DNA of 64,000 nt. Source: Glycine soja. Lineage: Eukaryota > Streptophyta > Magnoliopsida > Fabales > Fabaceae. Position 1 is the stretch's first letter. Each line of letters opens with the position of its first letter. A program made the translations under genes and the position numbers. This document shows positions 13,301 to 24,080 of the stretch, one piece after another. The notes under the pieces were generated by a model. That model saw nothing but the letters and a program-made list of their open reading frames with translations. It did no database searches and was not told where the DNA came from. The stretch is from the NCBI RefSeq assembly GCF_004193775.1, contig NC_041012.1, forward strand, positions 11,243,223 to 11,307,222. The letters are read 5' to 3'.

Positions 13301-15806
13301 TCTCTCAATGAAAGCACCAATGATACATATTGTATCAGAGGGAAGCTGCAGAATTAGAAAAACAAGCTGAAAACAGAAAACACACAGAAAGAAGTGAGAG
13401 CAAGTGCTCCCCAAAGTCGGAGAAGAATCTCTAGACTCCAATTCACATTCCAAATTCATCCATACCCCTTACAAGCCTCACCCCCTCCCATATAACAGAC
13501 CCCTCACTCACACTGTCTCATCTCTAACTAACTTCTTTTCACCTAGGACGCATTTGCCCTTTTGGGCCTATGGAATTAAACCTTAGGCTTGGTCTGAGAC
13601 AGGTTCCTATCAAAATTAGACCAAAGAGTAGCTGAAGGGAACTTAAGACAGCTTGGTGTTGACCAGAAATATGGCTGCTTAATCGCCGTTGTGTGAGCTT
13701 TAACTAAATGTGAACAGGCAAGCCCTTTGATTTTCTGCTTCCAAATTGGATGCTTCCAAATTGCTGCTTCCAAATCGAGGGAAATCGAAAAACAAGTGAA
13801 ATTTTCAATCTGTTTGTTTCTGAGAGTTGATACAATATTTATATTGCACCATAAGCTTGTGCTACAAGTTAGGAGTCTTACTAACTATCCACAAAAACAG
13901 TTGTGTAACTGTAACAGTTCTAACTGACTTACAGACAGCTGTCTCACAACTGGGACAGATCTGCCTGTTGGAAAGCTGCTAAATTGTATCAGAATTCTCT
14001 AGAAGACTCCAGTAGAGTTGGATGCCTCTGCAGACAGGCTTCAGACTCATAGGCTCACATGTTTAAGAAAACATGTAATGAAAATCTTAAATATGATCAT
14101 AGGGTGGAGTATCCTGCGAGACTGAAAAGAGCTTTGACAGAGGAGAGTTCTATTGTTGCAAGTATAAAGTGAGCTTGGGCTAGTTTAAAGTAGGAGGATT
14201 TTGATTTTATATTTTTCTATACACAGTTAAGGACTAGTGATAAAAAGATAAAGAGAACTATCGTCACTCAGAAGCAATAATTTTGTTGTCATAGCATTCC
14301 ATTGTATTGCAGTTTTTTAATTGCTAACTTTATTTCCTGACCTGCATGTATTCTTTTTTGCCCCATCAGCACGGGTTTTCGAGAGGTTATGGGAGTTGAA
14401 GGGATTGATGGACGTAAAACTGTTAGTAATCATATCCACGAAGTGAGGGACACACTGGGAATTGAAGCTGCTAGAGAGAGTATTGTTAAGGAGATAAAGT
14501 ATACAATGGTGGATACACATGGAATGAATATAGACATACGCCATATGATGCTTCTAGCAGATATGATGACTGCCACGGTTAGTTCTTTGGAAATTATTCA
14601 GCGAAAAAATTAAACAAATATAACCATATCTGCATTTGTGTTGAATATGCTGGTTTCCACTAATGTTGCTATTTTTTCAAACTAGGGTCATATCCTTGGA
14701 ATAAATAGATTTGGAATTTCAAAGATGGGCAAAAGTGTATTAATGCTTGCATCATTCGAGAGGACAGCAGATATTCTTTTCCAGGCATCTGTACGTGGGA
14801 GGGATGACTCGATTGGTGGAGTAAGTGAATCCATAATCATGGGTATACCAATTCAAATAGGTACTGGAATGATCAAGGTCAAACAAAGGTGAGGCATGAA
14901 TGATATGTTTGTTAATGTCGTTACATAATAGTGCTTTTAATGTTAGTCCTATTTGTTGAACATGCATAGTTGCATACAATAACTCTTTTGGGTTAGATGC
15001 TATCCACATTTTTTGGGGGTTGAATTTTATTATGGCCATATTTACATCTGAGCACACCTCCCTTTCCCATCAAGTCTAGATTTCTAGAATGTAAAGTTTA
15101 CTAGACATTTTCAGGTAGCTTTGATATCATTTTAGAAATAGACTAGGCCTAAAATATAAGTAAAGGGTTGCTATAAGATTTTATATTTCCATGACTTGAT
15201 ACAAGATTTTTATTGGTTTAAATATGTTTTTGGTCCCGGTAAGTTGACACTTTTTTAATTTTGGTCCTTGTAAGTTTGCATTTTTTAATTTTAGTCCCTC
15301 TAAGATTCAAAATTTTCATTTTTAGTCCTTGTAAGTTCATGCTTACAAGGACTAACATTTGAAAAACACAAAGTTAGAGGGACTAAAATTAAAAAGGCGC
15401 AAACTTATAAGGACTAAAAATGATTTGAACAATACTAACTCATAGGGACCAAAAACATATTTAAACCTTTTTTATTTAATCCTAAATATCCATTTTCATT
15501 ACGATATTGTTAAATTTATTAAACTTGTATTTTATAAAAAGTAGTGATTGGTGAAATAGATTGAGTAGCCATATATATAACTCAAATGTGCGCTTCCATT
15601 CAGCAATAGTTGCTTGTTTCTTCCTTTTCTGAACTCCTTTCATAGGTCACCAATATATACGCTTTATATTCAATTTAGAATTTTGGATCATATTTGCTTT
15701 TCATCATGGTCCTTATAACAGACAGACTTTGGCTAATCCCTCTTGGCACTTTCTTAGGTTGGATCCTCCGGAGTTGCCTCATGGTACCAGTCCTATTCTA
15801 TCTTGA
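1384..15806 (+). CDS. NRPC1: RNA polymerase III largest subunit, C-terminal part (5' end off window)
   Basis: This is the C-terminal 559 residues of the largest catalytic subunit of nuclear RNA polymerase III, which transcribes tRNA, 5S rRNA and other small RNA genes. Eleven exons join in frame: 1384-1482, 2031-2234, 2335-2604, 7165-7312, 7879-8030, 11810-11965, 12044-12160, 12298-12371, 14370-14577, 14686-14888 and 15758-15806, with GT-AG introns and a TGA stop. The first two exons carry the bridge-helix region ([17 protein letters not shown], then [15 protein letters not shown]). The 7165 exon carries the trigger loop ([18 protein letters not shown]), and the 7879 exon continues with the LGVPRVKEI block. 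Later exons carry [12 protein letters not shown] and [11 protein letters not shown], typical of the C-terminal domain. The bridge-helix spacing and the [13 protein letters not shown] insert fit Pol III better than Pol I or II. Introns are large and full of transposons. A His replaces the usual Gln in [10 protein letters not shown]. No frameshift was seen. The N-terminal half, with the catalytic DFDGD motif, lies off the left edge. Confidence 0.93.
3390..4470 (-). mobile_element. LINE retrotransposon 3' relic (zf-RVT region)
   Basis: Two minus-strand reading frames (4462-3968 and 3946-3698) are consecutive parts of the region downstream of a plant LINE reverse transcriptase. The first has the VKLWEDGWL and [11 protein letters not shown] segments and the [17 protein letters not shown] stretch. 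The second has the zinc-binding-like [23 protein letters not shown] (written here as [18 protein letters not shown]) and [11 protein letters not shown]. They are separated by stops, so the copy is dead. The 3' end on the minus strand runs into an A-rich run near 3390-3400, as expected of a LINE tail. It lies in the 4.5-kb Pol III intron, antisense to the gene. The 5' part is missing. Confidence 0.75.
4640..4930 (-). mobile_element. Possible degraded LTR fragment
   Basis: The string ctctaataccaaattg at about 4661, read on the minus strand, resembles a primer-binding site of the TGGTATCAGAG type, and the following sequence has LTR-like character. No second LTR or coding remnant was found, so this is only a weak call. 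Confidence 0.25.
5436..5770. repeat. Two diverged TRIM/LTR-like repeat units
   Basis: Around 5448-5610 and 5655-5770 there are two related stretches (gtgggcttgggcctaactta and atgggtttggactaactcaa, each followed by 'ccccaaaagct'-like sequence and 'cccacttata'). They resemble the LTR of the TRIM at 8262-8761 but are much more diverged and have no clear ends. Confidence 0.4.
7356..7793. mobile_element. PIF/Harbinger-like MITE
   Basis: A 438-bp element starts ggggg cat ttggt and ends accaaacgccccc, which are inverted terminal repeats. It is flanked on both sides by TAA, the three-base target duplication typical of PIF/Harbinger (Tourist-like) elements. It has no coding capacity and lies in the Pol III intron 43 bp after the trigger-loop exon. 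Classification rests on the ends and the target site only. Confidence 0.7.
8262..8761 (-). mobile_element. TRIM (terminal-repeat retrotransposon in miniature)
   Basis: Two direct repeats of 212 bp (8262-8473 and 8550-8761) flank a 76-bp interior. Each starts tgtc and ends ccaaca. The interior next to the second repeat reads ggctctgatacta on the plus strand; on the minus strand this is a TRGTATCAGAGCC primer-binding site of the initiator-methionine tRNA type, directly after the LTR, so the element is in minus orientation. A perfect 5-bp target duplication, atgtg, flanks it (8257-8261 and 8762-8766). There are no open frames, as expected of TRIMs. It sits in a Pol III intron. Confidence 0.85.
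8770..10640. repeat. Repeat-derived sequence hosting the LINE insertion
   Basis: The flanks of the LINE (about 8820-9297 and 9924-10480) are GC-richer than the surrounding intron and carry repeated 'gccggaaaa'-type strings (for example 9126, 10239 and 10260). The segment 10445-10640 resembles the stretch 3220-3400 (both include gaggatat followed by tttcctct). This looks like the inside and end of an old retroelement, but I cannot name the family. Several frames on both strands are open by chance. Confidence 0.4.
9314..9907 (+). mobile_element. 5'-truncated LINE insertion with target-site duplication
   Basis: An open frame running to 9750 encodes the last part of a plant LINE polyprotein: [47 protein letters not shown]. 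It is related to the relic at 3390-4470. The copy ends in an A-rich tail (gagcaaaataaaaaa) and is flanked by a perfect 16-bp direct repeat, agtaactgcaagatgt, at 9298-9313 and 9908-9923. That combination marks a retroposed, 5'-truncated LINE. The apparent Met upstream at 9283 lies in host sequence, so the long frame is accidental. Confidence 0.85.
12474..13612 (-). mobile_element. Internally deleted Ty3/Gypsy retrotransposon
   Basis: Direct repeats 12474-12758 and 13321-13612 begin tgata and end tatca, and share most of their sequence: LTRs of about 290 bp. On the minus strand the interior starts ttggtgctttcattgagag beside the LTR at 13321, a typical Gypsy primer-site context. It then encodes a short gag-like start (about 13280-13030). 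The other end encodes the chromodomain-like tail of a Gypsy integrase (EEATWE then [16 protein letters not shown], 12843-12750), with a purine-rich tract before the 3' LTR. Nearly all of gag-pol is missing, leaving a 560-bp interior. I found no matching target duplication. It lies in the Pol III intron 12372-14369. Confidence 0.8.
15215..15467. mobile_element. Foldback MITE with near-perfect 9-bp target duplication
   Basis: The sequence starts ggtttaaatatgtttttggt and ends with its inverse, accaaaaacatatttaaacc, with long inverted arms meeting near 15345. Flanks are atttttatt (left) and ttttttatt (right), matching at eight of nine bases, which fits a Mutator-type target duplication. It lies in the last Pol III intron, 270 bp before the final exon. 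Confidence 0.7.
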
Positions 15807-17818
15807 ATTTGAAATATATATTTCCAGCAAGAATGTGGATCATCCAGGTCGGAGTGCATTGAATGCTGTCAGCTTAAGTTGGGAAATTTGAAATGTATGT
15901 GCGTATATTTTGCCAAAAACTATTGCAGAACATTTCTCTGCTTAGAGATGCATGCATGGAATGAGATTTCCTGGCTTCCAAATGGTCTTTAGCTATCACC
16001 AGAGTTCAAGCACATGAGAAGGGGATAGGAAAGAAAAGGAGACATTATTTTCAACCGAGCATTGCTTGTATCTTTTAGCCAAAATATGATTTTAATGATT
16101 AGTAATCATTGTGAAATTTTGCATTTTACAAATCTCTTATTGACATCGATCCATGTAGTTTATCTCATAGTAGGATAACTATTTGTTGCATCACCTTAAC
16201 CATTATAATAACAATATCAAATAACTAATTTTAAATTAGCTAACCTTAGTTTGTAATAATAACAATAACAGATATTTAATTTTATACAATTTTACATTAA
16301 CTAACTCTTGGTGGGGGCTCAGGAGCCGTGCCTGCCCCTCTCTCCATTCGTCCCTTGACTATAAATTTCATAATGGTAGCATGTTATTCTCTTTTGAATT
16401 TTGTGCTGATTTTCTTATAACTGCAAAAATGAATTAATACACAATTTGCCTTTTTTGAAAGTATTGTGTTGGTTTGTTACTTGAAGTGTAGGCTAAATTA
16501 ATTTTATATCCTCTAATTTATTATTTTTATTCGATTTGGTTTTCTAATTAGTTTTTGTGTTTAATCTGGTTTTAAATTGATAAGTTAATAGGGTGAATTT
16601 CTAAGATAACACTTGAATTTTTAAGTTATAATATATTTTACACTAAAATTTGTTTCTTATAAAAAGGACCAATGTAATATTTTGTAGCTTACGCTTCTGA
16701 CTAAATTTCTAAAAGTTTCTTTGCTCATGCAACCCGATCTCTACTTTTTGTGGCTTGTGGGAAGTTTTGAACACCTCCATGACAGTTGGTGCATGAAACT
16801 GAACCTATCTTAATCTTGAAATCATTACTCTTAAAGGTGATGAAGTGATAAAAGCTCGAAATTGAATCTTCTGCAGTTAGAAATTTCAATTGCGCAAATC
16901 TTTACCATCAAAAATGTTTTTTTTATACATTAAATTATAAATTCAAATGAAAGTTTATAAATTTGAATGGTAAAAGATGGAACTACATGAGCGAACAGTT
17001 ATATCACAATTGTAGAGGAACGTGTTCTGATAGAACGTGTTCTGATTAAAAAGAGTAGATCACTTTGAGGGTATTTAGACCAACAAAATGTTCTTGATCA
17101 TTAATTTTATTGCCTGACAAAAATATTATGACATTTATAAGAGCATATCCAGCGTTTTTTTTTTACCATTGTCCTAAGTAATCCATTTGTAATAATAAAA
17201 CTTAATATATTTGATGCCTATATTTCCTCTGATTTTCTAAAAATTACACAAAAAATTGTGTAAAATGCAGGTTTTTCTTTTTCTTGTATATAAATGAGTT
17301 AACATTTATATTAGACTGTGTATCCTTTCCAGTACTGCACAATGTTAGACAGATACAACCAAGAGTTAATGATAAAAAATAAAATAAAAAATTAACACAC
17401 TCATCTACATGTGTATCACTTTTCTACTGAAACTATTCAGCACTGAAGATATAACATACTTTTCTCATTTACATTTCTTGTGTTGAATAGCACATTATCA
17501 AATCATTTTATTAATTCCTCGGATACAACGGCAAAGTTTTCACCATTTCAATTCAATCCTTTATAGTAAGAACAACAAATACTTCCCCCACCCCAAACTC
17601 TCCTACCCTTCAATGTGGTTATCTTCAACGCAAAGCTTTACCTGAGTCCAGGTAACATAGCTTTCATCTATTTACGGTTCAAAATATAGAAATGGGCAAA
17701 AATGAAAATCCAAATTGCTCGTATCAGGCCAAAGCAGAAGAGAAAAATGCAAAATGACACTTCTTATTTACAATTGCCAATCAATCTCTTTCTTTAAAGT
17801 TCCTTGTATAACTACCTT
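15807..17818. other. Intergenic: 3' flanks of convergent Pol III and BTB genes
   Basis: The two genes end toward each other here. The sequence is AT-rich. It must hold both 3' UTRs, but I could not fix polyadenylation sites. I see no further gene. Confidence 0.6.
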
Positions 17819-19988
17819 TCAGCTGGGGTAATCAGAGAGAGTTATTTGCAACTGGGAATTTTCAGGTTCAGCTGAATACTGTTTGATGAAAGCCCTTCTC
17901 CACCAAATCTCAAATGCCTTCTGAATATTAGGACAGTCATCTCCTTTATTAAGAAATCTATCAAACCAATTCAGCAACACGGATTGTTGTTGGAGTAAAG
18001 GAAGTGTCAATATAGTTTGGCTTAGTCCATCCTCAATCAATTTCCTGTCAACAGCTCTAGAAGCTCTCCTCATCCATCCAAAATCTTCATATAGAGCTTC
18101 TAGCCATGTTGACAACAAGGAAAATCGAATTTCTTTTGGCACCAGTATGTGTCCCCTTCCAATGCCAATGCACAGTTGTGCTGTGATTCTACTGATCTCA
18201 TGGCGGTAAACTGTTGAAATCTTTGAGTGAAGTGTAGCAAGTTCTTTCTGCTCTGCCCATATTTTCACAAATTCATCACTCATCTTTTTGCCAATCAAAA
18301 TGTCAACAATCCACTGAATATTGTCAGCTTCACGAGTTATGTCGCTTATTATAGCCCCCCGATCCAGCTTCTCATCGCTGCTGGTTGCTTCGGACAGGCA
18401 TAGGAGAAGAGAACTGATGCACTTGTGGCAAAGATGATAAAGTGTGTCTTTGGAAACATCAAGTCTGCTGCTATCGTTAGACACATTCTCTTTAAGCAAT
18501 CTAGATAACAGAGCTTTCATTTCCCTGCGAGCTTTGTCATCTTTTGCTTGTAGAACGCCACTTAGCAGGTTCAAGAAGATGTCGTCAGCTCTATCAGCAG
18601 TAGATGGATCAGATGATACTCTAAGAAGAACTTCAGTTGCAGAGTCATCAATCTGCAGATGTTCTAGCTGAGATATGACTTCCTCCTGTTCATCCTCGGT
18701 CCACGGAATAGATTCCAAATATTCCAGGCATGAGACAACCCCTAGGTCAAACATGATAGCTGATGAAACCTACAAAAGAAGTTAAAATACATGAACATAA
18801 GTAACCAATCTCAGTAAAGAAAACAAAAACAAAAACAAAGAGAAAGGACAAAGCAATAAGAATCAAGCCCTAACCCTAACGTGGTTATAGTTAAGATAAG
18901 ATTCAATAGAGTATAATTTTCAGTCTCTAACATAATTAGCCACAACCCAAACTGTGTACAAAACAAGTGGATGCATTCTGAAGAGCTTATATGGCAACAA
19001 AATTTACTTGATTTTATCTCATCATAAAAGCACCTAATCTATGAATGTCTTTTCAATTTATTTCATTAAACTTATCTACCCAAGCCTATTGAATTAAGCT
19101 TCTGCAAGTGATAAATTCTAATTAATCAGGCTAATTTATCTACTTATGCTAATTAATCAGGCTAATTTATCTAATAAACTTGTAAAAAATAACAATCCTA
19201 TTATGCAAATGCACAAAGTTTTCAATTATTTAATTAAACTTATCTACTCAAGCTAATTTTAATCATCCATAACAGAGAACTTAATTCATTTTAACTTCTT
19301 ATTTTATTTTTCCTCATGGAAACAGTTTATTCAAACTTGAACTTAATTATATTACTTACCTCACCTAACTCAACTTCATTCAACTAAATTGTGTGGGGTA
19401 TAAGAGGGTTCTAGCTCAGTTGGTTAAGTATGGTAAGTGAGTTTGGCAACATACCTTGAGCAAGCTCAAAATCTTGGGAACTCCTTCAGCCATGGAGCGC
19501 AGCCTCGGCTTGAGATCGTCGCAGTGCATCAAAACGACCGCCTCGACGTAGACTTCGACGTCGTCGCAGTCGCTGATCTCGACGGAGTGGGAGAGGCCGC
19601 CGCCGCAGCAGCGAAGCTTGTCGGCGAAGAAGCGGCTCTTGTCGGCGAGGACTGTCTTGCGGACCTCCATGGAGACCCTGAAGCCGTCCCTGCCGACCAC
19701 CGTGAGCCTGACGTCGCCGCTGGCGGAGCGCAGGGCGGGCTCGTCGAGGAGCCTGGAGACCCGATCATGCGTATTTCGGCGCTTCTCGTCGGAGAATTTG
19801 TGCTCCTCCGACATCATGTTGAAAAGAGTCTGAGTGTGAGGGTGGGACTGAGTCTGACTCGGGCGAGTTGAGGAAGGAGGAGGAGAGAAGGTTCTGGAAG
19901 GTGAGAAAGAGAGGTTAGGGGCGGGTATGAAACCCTGCTTTATCATCGCTGATACTTGTCCGGATTTCAGAGCACTGTCTCCACCCAT
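17819..19988 (-). CDS. BTB/POZ domain-containing protein (At5g60050-like)
   Basis: Two exons, 19988-19455 and 18769-17819, join in frame (AAG|GTTTCA) to give 494 residues. Residues 1-57 are Ser/Pro-rich. A BTB/POZ domain starts near residue 91 (GDVRLTVVGRDGFRVSMEVR, FFADKLRCC, VEISDCDDVEVYVEAVVLMH) and runs across the splice into KVSSAIMFDLGVVSCLEYLE. The remaining 300 residues are helical and match the plant BTB group that lacks MATH or NPH3 domains. Such proteins are usually substrate adaptors for CUL3 ubiquitin ligases, but the target of this one is unknown. I chose the first Met (19988); an internal start at Met58/59 would keep the BTB domain. Exon 1 is very GC-rich compared with the AT-rich surroundings. 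The gene is convergent with the Pol III gene. Confidence 0.88.
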
Positions 19989-20701
19989 TGAATTGTTTGT
20001 TAGATGAAGAAATCAGAATTGGAAAATTGGGAATGAGTTACTTACAGAAGTAGAGAGAGAAAGAGAATCCAAGAACTGCTCTCAACAATAATACTAAAAT
20101 ACAACTGTTTGTTTGTGTGAGGGACATTATTACTGCCATGTGCACATACCTGCCCAACCTTTCTACTTCGCTGACCTAAGACTATTCTCATTTTGCAAAT
20201 TACAAAATCCTTCATATTAAGGGTGCTGTCAAACTTGCATGTTCAATTCTTTTTCATAATGTAATCGGACATAATATTATTTGATGAATTTAATTTATAT
20301 GTTGTATAGAACTTGCATCTAATTAGTATTCGTCATATCCCCATATTATCTTATTTATTAATTATTAATATGATGCAATATGATAAAATGAGATCTTTCT
20401 AAATTTTTTGTATAATAACTTTTACTTTGATGATGCATATAAGTTTAAATCTTAATTTAAATTTGTCGAATATCTAATATAATGTTTAATTTGAGTATAA
20501 ATAGTCCTTTACTTTTACATAAAAAGTGAGTAATGTTATTGGGTTGTGTGATATCTTTTATTCCGACATACATATACTTAAGAAAAATATATAAAAATTA
20601 AAATTTTAATTAAATTAATTTTATTCAAATCATTTAAACAAATTTACATGGATAAAAGGGTCACATTAACTTCACTATTATCAAATAAAACTTATTCTCA
20701 T

Positions 20702-20965
20702 ACACACACAATCTTATATGCAATGTGATACCATGTCAATGAAAAATCTCACACACACAATCTTATATGCAATGTGATAACAATCTTATATGCAATGTGA
20801 TACCATGTCAATGAAAAATCTCACACACACACAATCTTATATGCAATGTGATACCATGTCAATGAAAAATCTTGTCGGACGCTCAGGAGTACAAGACAAG
20901 AGTGATACCATGTCAATGAAAAATCTCGTCGGACGCTCAGGAGTACAAGATAAGATAGACCACAC
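20702..20965. repeat. Imperfect composite tandem repeat
   Basis: The block acaatcttatatgcaatgtg followed by ataccatgtcaatgaaaaat occurs four times in whole or part (about 20709, 20757, 20782 and 20832). It then hands over to a second unit, gtcggacgctcaggagtaca, which occurs twice (about 20874 and 20928) and is interleaved with another copy of the 'ataccatgtcaatg' block. Unequal exchange or slippage is likely. Confidence 0.8.
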
Positions 20966-22751
20966 ACTAGTAAGTCAGGTCACCTTCACTAGGTAAAATC
21001 ATAGGGAGACCAATTAAGGTCACTCTATTTTACGAGAATGTTCCAACCATATGGGATCGACATAAGTTTCAAGGAACATTCAAATCGAGTGTATTTACCC
21101 CCAAAGTTTACACTCCGAAGAGCTCGTCAGGGCCTCTCCTTCCTTATTCATGTCCAACCCAGAAAAGATTTTAGCATGCAGACTATATTTATGAACTGTA
21201 CAAAACACATGACCCATCAATTGTTCTCAAAATAATTTTAACTCGTCGCGCCCCAAAGTGATTAAACTCGTCGGGGTCCCACAGTGGATCACATCACAAT
21301 ACTTGTCGTGCATTAACTCATTGTCCTTAAAGAGTCGTATAGTTCATAGCTCACAACTCAATGCACACAACATCTCAATACACATGTGTGATCTCACAAT
21401 TTAACACATACTGAACTTGTCCCTTACACATAGTTCATCACACTTTCATAATCTCAAGAAAACATGTTATCACGCCTCGTGCATTATATATATGTCACAC
21501 AATAATAATATTAATATGTTATGTTCATATGATTAAACCCATCAAACAATTTCACATAAATCAAAGGAATTAAAATCATAGGTCAAAAACATGAAAACAC
21601 CAAGAGCACTCAATTTTATCAACCAATTTGCATTATGGTATCAATTGGTCCGTCAAACACAACAATCTCGTAATTATAATCATAAAGGAAGAATCACAAT
21701 ACAGTAAAGATCCCAATTTGATCTTCTAAGGATCCCTACATATGTTCATTCTAACTCTAATTGCGATAAACTCATCCCTTACCTCTAAGCGGGCTCACAT
21801 GTGTAGTCCGGTAAATGACTCTAACGATTCCTTAATATTTTCAAGTTTTTCCTCTGGTTGCCCTGCTAGGGTTTCCAGGCGTTAAAAAGAAGGAGAAGGG
21901 ATTAAAGTCTCTATTTCATTGTCTCTGTGTGAGAGACATTTCTCTCACCATAGACATTATTTCGCAAATTAGGGAATGTGCAAAAATGAGTTTCGACCTT
22001 ATGTTCAAATTTCATTATGATCTAACGGTTAACAAGTCTGGGATCGTAGTTTTATTGAGGCATGTTTGATTGCTTACAGGAAAAAGAGAGAGTTTTGAAA
22101 GAGGGAAAAGAGAAAATGAATCTAAGAGGAAAGAAGAGCGTGTAGACGTATTCTAAATGTAAAAACTGATCTAATATATTTTTATTTATATAGGTAAGAT
22201 ACTCGCAACCTTTATTTACTTTATTTTTTTTATTTTGTAAAAAAGAATTTTATTTTACTCTTTATCAAATGAATAAATAAAATATTTTTTATTTCCTAAA
22301 AAACACATATTTATTTTATTTACCTTAAAAAACTATTTTAATTAATAAAATTATTTCTCTTTATTTATTTAATTACAAAAAATCTCATTATTTTCCTAAA
22401 ATTTTATTTATTTATAAATAATTTTTTAAAATTTATTTTACGAAAATGGGATGTTGGAGCTTTGCTGTTAATAAATTCAAATTTATAGTTTGCATTTAAA
22501 AAAAAAGAAGCAATTTCTTACATTCATTAAGAATTACTCTAAACTTAGAAACTTCTAAAATTAGTTGGTGAATTCTGTAATCACAAGTCACAACTTTATA
22601 GTTTGTCTCAAATATCACTTTATCTAGTCCAAAAACCAATAATATAGTGAACTAGCTGAAGCAAAGCAACTGCTTCCTCCTTGTGGACCTGCAAAATTGG
22701 AACCGTTCAAGTAGATTTAGTAAACAAGAGTTTCCCCTTCTAATACCTTAT

Positions 22752-22870
22752 AGTGTGTTTGGTAACACGTTTGCAGCTCACGAACGTGGATCAAGCAGAA
22801 GCTATCTTTTACTCTTTTTTGAAGCGGAAAAGTGACTAAATATGGATCTACAACGCCAGCCAAAACACGC
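22752..22870. repeat. Possible small MITE
   Basis: The left end gtgtgtttggtaacacgt and the right end ccagccaaaacacgcac are loose inverted repeats, and ttata occurs just outside both ends. The arms have several mismatches, so this is tentative. Confidence 0.3.
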
Positions 22871-23959
22871 ACTTATACACATACCAAATTTTGTCTTATG
22901 ATGGGAGGTGAAAAATGTAACTTCAATATTGCCCTTGTTATAGCTTGCTGGTGGAGGCTACCAAGCAACATACACTACACCTTACTCTTCATTTACTTAT
23001 ATCAAGGTGTAAAGGAGATTTAATAGTTCTTTATTTTTTTTTTGTGAAAATTATTTTTTATGATATGATATAGAAAGAGATGAATGTTATTAGTTATCAA
23101 TGAGGGGTGATTATTATTAAGCGTTACCGTAAGAGAGATTTGAATTTTAAAGATCTCTTGAGGTCCCAAAAGGGTCCAATTGATTTTTAGTGTGTCTAGT
23201 TTTATTCTAGCCACTTCTAGAGTGATTTAGCTTATTGAGTTTAGCTAAATCTAGATTGGATCAGGTATGGGACAGTTGTCCACAAGCTAGTATAGTTCCT
23301 TCCTATTTAACTTTATTAATCTTATGCAAATTTTATTTAGTACATATTTAAGTGAAAAATACGTTCCAAAAATTAAGAAGTAAAATAGTTCAAAGAGTAC
23401 GTTTGCATTCGATAAATAAAAAAATTCTAAAAAGTGTGAACATCAATTGTACAAAAATTATCGCTAAGTAAAATTGTGTGTGAGAGAGGGGGCAGGGGGG
23501 AGATTATATATAAATGAGAAATGTTAATAATATGCTCTTTTCTAATACACTTTATAATTGATAAAAAAAATTGTTAAAAATTATAAAATTGTGTTATTTA
23601 ATACATTTCATCTATAATTTATAATTTTAAATAAATTCTAATCAATATTAGAAAGAATATGTTAAAAGGTGATATTAGTTCCTCTTTATATAAATTAAAC
23701 TCCAAAAATAAAAGAGCAATAAAAGGAAAAAAAAGAAAGAAAGAAAGAAAGACGTCAACTTGGATTTCCTGAATGTGGGCAGCCCATATTTAAAGTTAAC
23801 GGTTCAAAAAGTCATTTTTTTTCAACAAAAAATGGCCCAAATGTAGAACAGTTCAAAAACAAAATACAAGGAAAATGTGGGCTGCGGGCTGTACATATTT
23901 AAAACGGTTTAGAAAATGTAAATGAAGAGCAATATTTGGAGGATAATTATTTAAGGCAC

Positions 23960-24080
23960 CTTAATATTTAGTTTGGTGTATCCCAAGTGCATTTCCAATC
24001 TGAAATACAACTTGTAACTTGTATTATAGATTGTCCAAATCCATAATACATTTGGGGAACACCAAAGCAAATAATGAGTT
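23960..24080. repeat. Possible small foldback element
   Basis: The left arm tttggtgtatcccaagtgca pairs imperfectly with the right arm acatttggggaacaccaaa. The arms are about 40 nt long and there is no clear target duplication. Confidence 0.35.

Noticed and set aside
19395..19450. tRNA-like string tagctcagttggttaag in the BTB intron
   Set aside because: It resembles a D-arm, but no anticodon arm, T-arm (ggttcgaatcc-like) or pairing acceptor stem follows, so it is not a tRNA gene.
19437..19871. Plus-strand frame of 144 codons opposite the BTB exon
   Set aside because: It is a shadow of the GC-rich BTB exon, which has the real domain and splice sites.
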